A DNA stretch of 31,920 nucleotides from the NCBI GenBank assembly GCA_949840605.1, contig CATKXN010000017.1, forward strand, positions 1 through 31,920, given 5' to 3'. The notes beneath the pieces were generated by a model. The model was given only the letters and a program-made list of their open reading frames with translations. It searched no databases and was not told where the DNA came from. The translations under genes and the position numbers were made by a program. Positions 22,963-30,312 of the stretch are shown one piece after another. The stretch comes from an uncultured Alistipes sp. GTDB lineage: Bacteria > Bacteroidota > Bacteroidia > Bacteroidales > Rikenellaceae. The first letter of the stretch is position 1. Every line of letters begins with the position of its first letter.

Positions 22963-25227
22963 ATGCACCGTAAACTGACAGTCATACCGCTCCTGCTGCT
23001 GGCCTCCGCGGCCGCGGGCCGCACCGCCGGCGGGAATGCGCCGGAGCCGGAGACGGCCGACACGGCGATCGTGGTGGACCGGGTGCAGGTGACGGCCATC
23101 AAGCAGGGGCTGGTGCTGCGGTCGCAACCCGTCGCGGCGTCGATCGTCGGCAGCCGCGCCATCGAACGCAGCCGCATCGGGGCCCTGAAAAACCTCTCGC
23201 AGACGGTTCCCAACTTCCACGCCCCGGACTACGGTTCGCGCATGACCTCGTCGATTTACGTGCGGGGCCTCGGGGCGCGCATCGACCAGCCGGTGATCGG
23301 ACTCAACATCGACAACGTCCCCGTGCTCAACAAGGACAATTTCGATACGGAGCTGGCCGACGCCGAGCGCATCGAGGTGCTGCGCGGTCCCCAGTCGACG
23401 CTCTACGGCCGCAACACGATGGGCGGCGTGGTGAATGTCTACACCCTCTCGCCCCTCGCGTACCAGGGGGTGCGGCTGACGGCCGAATACGGCAGCGGAG
23501 ACTCCTACCGCTTCCGGGCGTCGTCCTACTATAAGCTCTCGCCCGACCTCGGGATGGCCGTGACGGGCTACTACACCCATACGGGAGGCTTTTTCGACAA
23601 CCTGTACACCGGAGAGAAATGCGACTGGGAACGGCTGGGCGGAGGCCGATGGAAGGTCCAGTGGAACAACCGCAAAGGGCTCCGCATCGACAACACGCTT
23701 TCGTTCTCGGTGCTGGACCAGGGCGGCTACCCCTATGCCTATGCCGGCGAAGACATTGTACACGACGGACAGACAATCATCCGCAACGGCCAAATCAGCT
23801 GCAACGATCCCTGCTCGTATCGTCGCACGACCGTCAGCGACGGACTCACGGTGCGTTACGACGCCGGGAACTATTCCGTCTCGTCGATCACCTCCTACCA
23901 GTACTCCGACGACGAGATGATCCTCGACCAGGACTTCACGCCCCTGAGCTATTTCACGCTGATGCAGGCCCGGCGCGAGCACACCGTCACCGAGGACGTG
24001 GTGTTCCGCTCGCGCGACGGGCGGCGTTACGGCTGGCTGTTCGGGGCTTTCGGGTTCTACCGCCGCGGCACGATGGACGCCCCGGTGCACTTCAAACGCA
24101 CGGGCATCGAGGAGCTGATCCTCGAAAATGCCAACATCAGCCCCGACTTAGTCTATACGATGGATGCCGACGAACTGCCCCTTTATTCCGATTTCCGCAT
24201 GCCCTCGTATGGCGCGGCGCTCTACCACGAATCGCGTTTCACGCTGGGGCATTGGCGGATCACGGCCGGTATCCGCGCCGATTACGAGCGCACCCGGCTG
24301 CGCTACCACAGCCAGGCCGGCATGGACTACTCCCTGCGTGTCAACGGCGGAACGCCGGCCCCCATCCGGATCGACATCGACGAGACGAACGAGATCGCCC
24401 ATTCCTACACCGAGATACTCCCGAAATGCTCGGTCATGTACTGCTTCGACGAGGTGCGCAACCTCTACGTCTCCGTGGCCCGGGGCTATAAGGCCGGGGG
24501 ATTCAACACGCAGATGTTCTCGGACATCCTGCAGGAAAAGATCAAATGGCAGATGGCTTCGGGAATCCCCTATGACGAACCCGATCTGATGTCCTACGAG
24601 CCCGAATACAGCTGGAATTACGAACTGGGCGGCCATTTTTCGTGCCTGGAGGGCGCCGTGCGGGGCGATTTCGCGGTGTTCTGGATCGACGTCCGCGACC
24701 AGCAGCTCACGGTCTTTCCCGAAGGGACGACCACGGGCCGCATGATGACCAACGCGGGCCGCACGCGCAGCGTCGGGGCCGAAGCCGCCCTGCAATTCAC
24801 GCCGTGGCGGTCGCTGGAAATAAACGCCGCCTACGGATACACCGACGCCCGGTTCATGCGTTACAATAACGGCATCGGGGATTTCGAGGACAACCGCATC
24901 CCCTACGCCCCGCAGCACACCTTCTCGGCCGGAGCCGCATGGACTGTCCCGACGGGCGCGGCGTGGCTGGGCGACCTGGTCCTGCAGGCCGGGGTCCGCT
25001 GCGCCGGACGCATCTGGTGGAACGAGGAGAACTCGCTTTCGCAGCCGTTTTACGCACTCATGGATGCCTCGGTGCGGTTCGAACACAAGCACTATTCGCT
25101 CGACATCTGGGGCCGCAACCTCACGGGAACGAGCTACGACGTATTCTATTTCAAGTCGATCGGCAACGAGTTCGTCCAGCGCGGACGCCCCCGGACCTTC
25201 GGCATCACCCTGAACATAAACATATAA
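22963..25227 (+). CDS. TonB-dependent outer-membrane receptor (non-SusC type)
   Basis: This 754-residue receptor has a signal peptide (..LLLLASAAAGRTAGG). The plug (about 40-155) carries VQVTAIKQGLVLRSQPVAAS, the SIYVRGLGARIDQPV strand and the classical IEVLRGPQSTLYGRNTMGGVVNVYT. The 22-strand barrel ends RTFGITLNINI. It lacks the carboxypeptidase-like N-terminal extension and the 1000-residue length of SusC proteins and has no SusD neighbour. It resembles receptors for siderophores, haem, cobalamin or small organic ligands; the ligand is not evident. It has its own predicted promoter and is followed 12 bp later by a small lipoprotein that is probably its partner. Confidence 0.93.
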   Translation: MHRKLTVIPLLLLASAAAGRTAGGNAPEPETADTAIVVDRVQVTAIKQGLVLRSQPVAASIVGSRAIERSRIGALKNLSQTVPNFHAPDYGSRMTSSIYVRGLGARIDQPVIGLNIDNVPVLNKDNFDTELADAERIEVLRGPQSTLYGRNTMGGVVNVYTLSPLAYQGVRLTAEYGSGDSYRFRASSYYKLSPDLGMAVTGYYTHTGGFFDNLYTGEKCDWERLGGGRWKVQWNNRKGLRIDNTLSFSVLDQGGYPYAYAGEDIVHDGQTIIRNGQISCNDPCSYRRTTVSDGLTVRYDAGNYSVSSITSYQYSDDEMILDQDFTPLSYFTLMQARREHTVTEDVVFRSRDGRRYGWLFGAFGFYRRGTMDAPVHFKRTGIEELILENANISPDLVYTMDADELPLYSDFRMPSYGAALYHESRFTLGHWRITAGIRADYERTRLRYHSQAGMDYSLRVNGGTPAPIRIDIDETNEIAHSYTEILPKCSVMYCFDEVRNLYVSVARGYKAGGFNTQMFSDILQEKIKWQMASGIPYDEPDLMSYEPEYSWNYELGGHFSCLEGAVRGDFAVFWIDVRDQQLTVFPEGTTTGRMMTNAGRTRSVGAEAALQFTPWRSLEINAAYGYTDARFMRYNNGIGDFEDNRIPYAPQHTFSAGAAWTVPTGAAWLGDLVLQAGVRCAGRIWWNEENSLSQPFYALMDASVRFEHKHYSLDIWGRNLTGTSYDVFYFKSIGNEFVQRGRPRTFGITLNINI

Positions 25228-25239
25228 CCATACCGACAC

Positions 25240-25812
25240 ATGAAAAAAATCCTCTTCCTCCTGTTCGCCGCCACGGCTTTCGCGGCCTGCAACGACGACG
25301 ACGGCGCACCCAAAATCCGCTACGCCTCGACCAACGACGGCGCACCCAAAATCCGCTACGCCTCGACCAACGACGGCATCGTCAACGGACATCTCCAGGG
25401 TATCAACATGTTCTTTTACGGCCGCGCGGTGGCTACGGACGACACGGGCAGCGCCTACACCGACGACGAAGCGCTGTTTGAATTCGCCGGAGGCCTCTCG
25501 GGCGATTCGGAATATTTCTCCCTCTACATGCACAAGACCCGCTTCGCAGCCGGTATGCCGCCTTTCGAAATGAAAATACCGCACACCCGTTACACCGGCA
25601 AGGGCAATTCGATCGCTTTCTCCGAGGCAAGCATCGTTCCCGAAGCGATCCTGCCCGGTCAGGACGGCTACCAGCCCCTGCCCTCCTACACACTCACCGA
25701 GGTCGAAGGATCGATCGACGGCGTCAACTGCCGCGTCGGCTTCACCTGCACCGTCCCCAGACTGGGAACCTACCGGATGGAATACGAAGGCAAACTGATT
25801 ATCAAAGAATAA
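25240..25812 (+). CDS. Small lipoprotein, calycin-like beta-barrel, with duplicated N-terminal linker
   Basis: This 190-residue lipoprotein has a signal ending ..ATAFAAC (Cys17). Directly after it the 12-residue unit DGAPKIRYASTN occurs twice (residues 21-32 and 33-44), encoded by exact 36-bp repeats. The remaining 145 residues are beta-rich (MPPFEMKIPHTRYTGKGNSI, TLTEVEGSIDGVNCRVGFTC, YRMEYEGKLIIKE) and resemble small calycin/lipocalin-like lipoproteins common in Bacteroidota, an assignment made by general appearance only. It lies 12 bp after the TonB receptor and 12 bp before nadC, so it is cotranscribed with both. A role as ligand-binding partner of the receptor is an inference from position. 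Confidence 0.8.
   Translation: MKKILFLLFAATAFAACNDDDGAPKIRYASTNDGAPKIRYASTNDGIVNGHLQGINMFFYGRAVATDDTGSAYTDDEALFEFAGGLSGDSEYFSLYMHKTRFAAGMPPFEMKIPHTRYTGKGNSIAFSEASIVPEAILPGQDGYQPLPSYTLTEVEGSIDGVNCRVGFTCTVPRLGTYRMEYEGKLIIKE
25300..25371 (+). repeat. Exact 36-bp in-frame tandem duplication
   Basis: Positions 25300-25335 and 25336-25371 are identical over all 36 bases, adding 12 residues to the linker after the lipid anchor. A third copy begins for 6 bases (25372-25377). Identity at synonymous sites indicates a recent duplication or ongoing slippage. Confidence 0.95.
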
Positions 25813-25824
25813 AATCCACGAACC

Positions 25825-26679
25825 ATGAAACCCGAATACAAACCTTTCGTAGACGAACTGATCGAACTCTGCATCAAGGAGGACATCGGCGACGGCGACC
25901 ACACGTCGCTGGCGTGCATCCCCGCCGAAGAACACGGACGCATGCGCCTGCTGTGCAAGCAGGAGGGCACGATCGCCGGCATCGAGATCGCCCGGCTGGT
26001 GCTGCAGCGCCTCGACCCGGAGATGCAATTCGAACAGATAATGCATGACGGCGACCGCGTCGCGCCCGGCGACGTGGCGTTCTATGTCTCGGGACGCCTG
26101 CGCTCGCTGCTGCAGGCCGAACGCATCCTGCTCAACATCATGCAGCGCATGAGCGGCGTGGCGACCCAGACGGCCGTCTATGTCAAAAAACTGGAGGGGC
26201 TCCGCACCAAGGTCCTCGACACCCGCAAGACCACGCCCGGCATGCGCGTACTGGACAAGATGGCCGTGAAGATCGGCGGCGGCGAAAACCACCGCATGGG
26301 TCTTTTCGACATGATCCTGCTGAAAGACAACCACATCGACTTCGCCGGCGGCATCCGCCAGGCCATCGCGGGCGTCCGCGAGTACCTCGTGTCCAAAGGC
26401 AAGAACATCCCGATCGAATGCGAGGTCCGCTCGCTGGAGGACATCGACGAAGTGTTCGCCGCGGGAGGCGTCGACCGCATCATGTTCGACAACTTCACCC
26501 CCGAGATGACCCGCCGGGCGGTCGAGAAGGTCGCCGGACGCTGCGAAACCGAATCGAGCGGCGGCATCACCCTCGAGACGATGCGCGACTACGCCGAGTG
26601 CGGCGTCGATTTCATCTCGGTGGGCGCGCTGACGCACCAGATCAAGTCGCTCGACATGTCGCTCAAAGCCTGCGAATAA
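25825..26679 (+). CDS. nadC: Nicotinate-nucleotide pyrophosphorylase (carboxylating)
   Basis: This 284-residue quinolinate phosphoribosyltransferase converts quinolinate and PRPP to nicotinate mononucleotide, CO2 and pyrophosphate in de novo NAD synthesis in the cytoplasm. Visible family motifs are EDIGDGDHTS near the N-terminus, LDTRKTTPGMR (quinolinate/PRPP binding), KIGGGENHRMGLFDMILLKDNHI, IECEVRSLEDIDE, IMFDNFTPEM and SSGGITLETMRDYAECGVDFISVGALTH. Length is normal. It follows the lipoprotein by 12 bp and precedes the LTA-synthase-like gene by 9 bp, so it is embedded in an operon with unrelated envelope genes. No nadA or nadB is in the window. Confidence 0.97.
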   Translation: MKPEYKPFVDELIELCIKEDIGDGDHTSLACIPAEEHGRMRLLCKQEGTIAGIEIARLVLQRLDPEMQFEQIMHDGDRVAPGDVAFYVSGRLRSLLQAERILLNIMQRMSGVATQTAVYVKKLEGLRTKVLDTRKTTPGMRVLDKMAVKIGGGENHRMGLFDMILLKDNHIDFAGGIRQAIAGVREYLVSKGKNIPIECEVRSLEDIDEVFAAGGVDRIMFDNFTPEMTRRAVEKVAGRCETESSGGITLETMRDYAECGVDFISVGALTHQIKSLDMSLKACE

Positions 26680-26688
26680 CCCCTTCGG

Positions 26689-28599
26689 ATGAAACGCCTG
26701 CTCCATACGCCGCTGGCGCTGCTCGTGTGGCGCATCGCACTGCTTTACGCGGTGCTGATGCTCTGCCGCACGGCGTTCTATCTCTGCAACGCCGCCGTGC
26801 TCGGCCCCCTGACGTGGGCCGAGGCGGGACCGCTGCTGGCCGGAGCGCTGAAGTTCGACACCGCCTCGGTCGTCTACGCCGACGGGGTGTTCATCCTGCT
26901 GTCGCTGCTTCCCCTGCACCTGCGCGAACGGCGCTGGTACCGGGCCGTGCTATTTTGGTACTATGTCGCGGTCAACGCCGTGCTGGTCGCGGCGACGAAC
27001 CTCGCCGACGCGGTCTATTTCCGCTACACGCAAAAGCGGTTCACGGCCGACGAGGTCTTTTTCGCCGACAACGACAACTCGTTGCAGCTGGCCGGGAAAT
27101 TCATGGCCGAGAACTGGTATCTCGTGCTGCTGTGGATCGCCCTCACGGCCCTGCTGGCTTGGGGCTACCGCCGCCGGGTGCGTGAGGAGAGCCTCTTCAG
27201 CCGCGGATGGGCCTACTACGTCGGCAGCACGGTCATCTTTGCGGCGGCCGCGGGGCTGAGCGTCGCCGGCATGCGCGGCGGCATGACCCGCATGACCCGT
27301 CCGATCACGCTGTCGAACGCCACGCTCTACACCGCCGACAGCGGGAAGGCCAATCTGATCCTGAGCAACCCGTTCTGCATCCTGCGCACCATCGGCAGCG
27401 CGGGAAGCGTCAAATACAAGAAGTATTTCACCCCGGAGGAGCTGCCGCGGCGCTTCACGCCCGTGCACCAGCCTGCCGACAGCGCGGCCGTGGACCTCAC
27501 GGGCCGCAACGTCGTGGTCTTCATCATGGAGAGCATGTCGGCCGAACACTCGGCCTACCTCTGTCCGGAGGTCTATGCCGACCGGGAGGTGAAAGGATTC
27601 ACGCCCTTCCTCGATTCGCTGATGCAGAACGGACTGGTGTTCAAACGGATGTATGCCAACGGCACGCGGTCGATCCAGGCCATGCCCTCGGTGTTGGGCA
27701 GCATCCCGTCGTTCCGCACGCCCTTCGTGCTGATGCCCCAGTCGCTGGGCGAAAGCCGCCAGCTGCCCGCCCTGCTGGCGGACAAGGGGTATGCGACGGC
27801 CTTCTTCTGCGGATCGGAACGCGGCTCGATGGGCTTCGGCGCCTATGCCCGTTCGGCGGGCGTCGAACGGCTGGTGAGCCGCGAGGATTACGAAGCGCGC
27901 CACGGCACGGGGGATTTCGACGGTTACTGGGGCATTTGGGACGAACCGTTTCTGCAATTCACGGGCGAGGAGCTCGCGGCGACGCCCGAACCGTTCTTCG
28001 CCGCGCTGTTCACCCTCTCGTCGCACCATCCGTTCGTGGTGCCCGAGCAGTACGCCGCGACGCTGCCCGACGGCTACACCCGGATTCACAAGGGCGTGGC
28101 CTACGACGACCAGGCGTTCCGGCTCTTCTTCGAACGCTTCGGCGGCGAGGAGTGGTTCCGCCGCACGATCTTCGTATTCGTCGCCGACCACGTCTCGTCG
28201 GAGAAATTCGCCGGGAAGACGCGTTCCTATCCGGGGAACATGCACATCATCGGATTCATCTACACCCCCGACGGCGCCCTGCGGGGCGAGGTGCGGGAGG
28301 TTACGCAGCAGCTGGACATCATGCCCACGGTGCTGGGCCTCACGGGCAACACCGAGCCCTACTTCGCCTTCGGACGCGACGTGCTGAACGAACCCCTGCG
28401 GCCCCGCTGGTCGGTGTCGTACGACGGGAAGTTCCGCGCGCTGACCGGCGACGGCGCCGTAGTGCTCGACGATTCGGGCACCGAGGTGCAGGAGTGTCCG
28501 GCCACGCCGGCCGCCGACAGCCTGATGCAGTCGTTCCGGGCGCTGATCCAGCAGTATTACAGCCATATCGAACGTAAAAGTTACATCCCCGATGATTGA
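26689..28599 (+). CDS. LTA-synthase-like membrane-anchored sulfatase-fold enzyme
   Basis: This 636-residue protein has about five N-terminal transmembrane segments (residues 10-195) followed by a large periplasmic alkaline-phosphatase/sulfatase-fold domain (about 270-570). Metal and active-site residues by analogy with LtaS are Glu281 (VVVFIMESMSAE), the nucleophile Thr326 (NGTRSIQAMPS) and Asp500-His501 (VFVADHVSSE), with His446-447 nearby in SSHHPF. Enzymes of this fold transfer phosphoglycerol or phosphoethanolamine, or hydrolyse such esters, on envelope polymers. Gram-negative members modify lipids or glycans; no lipoteichoic acid is expected here. The actual substrate is unknown. It lies 9 bp after nadC, and the next gene overlaps it by 8 bp, implying a functional pair. 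Confidence 0.85.
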   Translation: MKRLLHTPLALLVWRIALLYAVLMLCRTAFYLCNAAVLGPLTWAEAGPLLAGALKFDTASVVYADGVFILLSLLPLHLRERRWYRAVLFWYYVAVNAVLVAATNLADAVYFRYTQKRFTADEVFFADNDNSLQLAGKFMAENWYLVLLWIALTALLAWGYRRRVREESLFSRGWAYYVGSTVIFAAAAGLSVAGMRGGMTRMTRPITLSNATLYTADSGKANLILSNPFCILRTIGSAGSVKYKKYFTPEELPRRFTPVHQPADSAAVDLTGRNVVVFIMESMSAEHSAYLCPEVYADREVKGFTPFLDSLMQNGLVFKRMYANGTRSIQAMPSVLGSIPSFRTPFVLMPQSLGESRQLPALLADKGYATAFFCGSERGSMGFGAYARSAGVERLVSREDYEARHGTGDFDGYWGIWDEPFLQFTGEELAATPEPFFAALFTLSSHHPFVVPEQYAATLPDGYTRIHKGVAYDDQAFRLFFERFGGEEWFRRTIFVFVADHVSSEKFAGKTRSYPGNMHIIGFIYTPDGALRGEVREVTQQLDIMPTVLGLTGNTEPYFAFGRDVLNEPLRPRWSVSYDGKFRALTGDGAVVLDDSGTEVQECPATPAADSLMQSFRALIQQYYSHIERKSYIPDD

Positions 28600-29977
28600 A
28601 TTCAAACCTGTACGCCTCGAAGACCGGGCGGTCATCGAACGCTATACCATGCCGTCGGGCATCTGCAACTGCGACCTCGCCTTCGCCAACATGTACTGCT
28701 GGCAGGCGGTGTTCCACAGCGCGTGGGCCGAGATCGGCGGATTCCTCGTCATCCGCTTCCAGATCGACGGCGGCGAGCGCATCGGCTACATGCAGCCCGT
28801 CGGAACGGGCGATCTGGGAGCCATCATCCCCTGCCTGCGCGAGGACGCCCACGCCCACGGACAGCGTCTGCGGATCATCGGTCTGACGGACGAGGGGCGC
28901 GAAACGATCGCCCGGGTGCACCCCTGCCGTTTCGCCTTCGAGTCGGACCGCGCGCTGGAGGATTACGTCTACAACGCCGACGACCTGCGCAACCTCGCCG
29001 GACGCCGTTACCAGCCCAAGCGCAACCACATCAACCGCTTCGTGGCCGAATACCCCGACTACCGCTACGAGCCCCTGACGCCCGACCGTTTCGAAGCCTG
29101 CATGGCCCTCGAACGCGCCTGGCGGCGGGAGCACGAGGGCCACACCTCGGAACTGTGCGCCGAGCAGCGGGCCATGCAGCGGGCATTCGAACATTTCGAA
29201 GAGCTGGGGCTGATCGGCGGCTGCATCTACGTCGGCGACCGGCTGGCGGCCTTCACCTACGGTTCGGCGGTCAACGACCACACGTTCGACACCCATGTCG
29301 AGAAAGCCGCGACGGAGTTCGACGGCGCCTTCACGATCATCAATAAACTCTTCGCCCAGCATCTTCCCGAGCGTTTCACGCTCATCAACCGCGAGGAGGA
29401 CCTCGGGCTGGAGGGGCTGCGGCAGGCCAAACTCTCCTATCACCCGGCGTTCCTCCAGCACAAGTTCACGGCGATCTGCCTGCATCCCGATGAACTCGCC
29501 TGCAAGGACCTGTGGATGAAATGCTTCGGCGACGACGAACAGTTCGCCGACTCGTTCATCATGCGTTACTACTCGCGGAAACGGATGCTGACGGCAGAGG
29601 CCGAAGGCCGCACGGCGGCGATGCTCCACCTCGTGCCGTTCGACACGGAACTGGGGCGCACGACCTACATCTACGCCGTCGCGACGGACCCCGCATTCCG
29701 GGGCCGCGGGCTGGCGTCGCAGCTGATGCGCGAGGCGATGCAGACGGTCGCGGAGCGCGGCGACGACGCGGCGTTCCTCATCCCGACGCCCGGCGAAGAG
29801 TGGCTGCACGGATTTTACGGCCGTTTCGGGTTCGAAGGCGACATTCCGACGGAGTTCGTCTCTCCGGACGGGTTCGACTTCGGGACGGGCGACCCGGCGG
29901 CCGACCGGGCGATGGTCTGGCGGCGCAATGCCTCGGTTCCGCTGCCCGGACGGCTCACCGCCTCCTGGCGTTCATAA
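28592..29977 (+). CDS. DUF2156 (MprF-C-like) domain fused to a GNAT acetyltransferase
   Basis: This 461-residue cytoplasmic protein has two parts. Residues 1-290 match the DUF2156/phosphatidylglycerol lysyltransferase C-terminal type (two GNAT-like folds): AFANMYCWQAVF near the start, RYQPKRNHINRFVAEYPDYRYEPLT in the middle, and INREEDLGLEGLRQAKLSYHPAFL at the end. Residues about 310-445 form a further GNAT domain with the acetyl-CoA loop DPAFRGRGLASQLMREAM and LHGFYGRFGFEG. The ATG overlaps the stop of the LTA-synthase-like gene by 8 bp. There is no membrane part, so it is not a full MprF. It may use aminoacyl-tRNA and acetyl-CoA to modify an envelope precursor; that is a hypothesis. Confidence 0.85.
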   Translation: MIEFKPVRLEDRAVIERYTMPSGICNCDLAFANMYCWQAVFHSAWAEIGGFLVIRFQIDGGERIGYMQPVGTGDLGAIIPCLREDAHAHGQRLRIIGLTDEGRETIARVHPCRFAFESDRALEDYVYNADDLRNLAGRRYQPKRNHINRFVAEYPDYRYEPLTPDRFEACMALERAWRREHEGHTSELCAEQRAMQRAFEHFEELGLIGGCIYVGDRLAAFTYGSAVNDHTFDTHVEKAATEFDGAFTIINKLFAQHLPERFTLINREEDLGLEGLRQAKLSYHPAFLQHKFTAICLHPDELACKDLWMKCFGDDEQFADSFIMRYYSRKRMLTAEAEGRTAAMLHLVPFDTELGRTTYIYAVATDPAFRGRGLASQLMREAMQTVAERGDDAAFLIPTPGEEWLHGFYGRFGFEGDIPTEFVSPDGFDFGTGDPAADRAMVWRRNASVPLPGRLTASWRS

Positions 29978-29990
29978 CCTCCACCCTCTC

Positions 29991-30018
29991 AAAACTCTCC
30001 TTCGCGAGAGTTTTTTTT
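29991..30018 (+). terminator. Rho-independent terminator ending the plus-strand operon
   Basis: A perfect 9-bp stem AAAACTCTC/GAGAGTTTT with a 6-nt loop (30000-30005) runs into eight T (30011-30018). It lies 13 bp after the DUF2156-GNAT stop. Confidence 0.9.
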
Positions 30019-30128
30019 GCCGTTCCCGCAAATCCATCCGCCGCCCCGCCATCCCGGGCGGCCGGGCCCGTCTCGACCGATGATTACAAGATATTAAAAT
30101 ATTTTATTTGCAAAAAATGACGTCCGAT

Positions 30129-30159
30129 TTTGTTTTTTAATGAATTAAGTTTAATTTTG
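30129..30159 (+). promoter_or_regulatory. Predicted promoter of the metallophosphoesterase lipoprotein gene
   Basis: TTTG (30129-30132), 19 bp, then TAATTTTG (30152-30159) matches the Bacteroidota consensus exactly. The start would be near 30165, giving a leader of about 148 nt. A second -7-like box TATATTTG (30196-30203) has no good -33 partner. The surrounding 30070-30310 is markedly AT-rich and otherwise without a gene. Confidence 0.65.
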
Positions 30160-30165
30160 AAATGT

Positions 30166-30186
30166 AATCGAAACACAATCGAAACA
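30166..30186. repeat. Two AATCGAAACA direct repeats, 11-bp period
   Basis: AATCGAAACA occurs at 30166-30175 and 30177-30186. The 11-bp spacing puts both on the same DNA face, right over the predicted transcription start near 30165. This is a possible binding site for a repressor or a direct-repeat activator; no function is shown. Confidence 0.4.
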
Positions 30187-30312
30187 TATTCAAGTTATAT
30201 TTGTAAAGTTTTCCAAACACCACCTACCGATACAAACAGATGATTTTCAGACATATAACAATAATCAAGCCGCGAGCCGAAAACTAAAAAACAGATAAAA
30301 AATCGGTTTACC

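Noticed and set aside
24148..26919. Long open frame on the minus strand opposite the TonB receptor, lipoprotein and nadC
   Set aside because: The translation has no recognisable motif, and the plus strand carries well-conserved genes over the same span.
26689..28599. True lipoteichoic acid synthase
   Set aside because: The surrounding genes are Bacteroidota, which are Gram-negative and do not make lipoteichoic acid; only the fold and active-site residues are shared.
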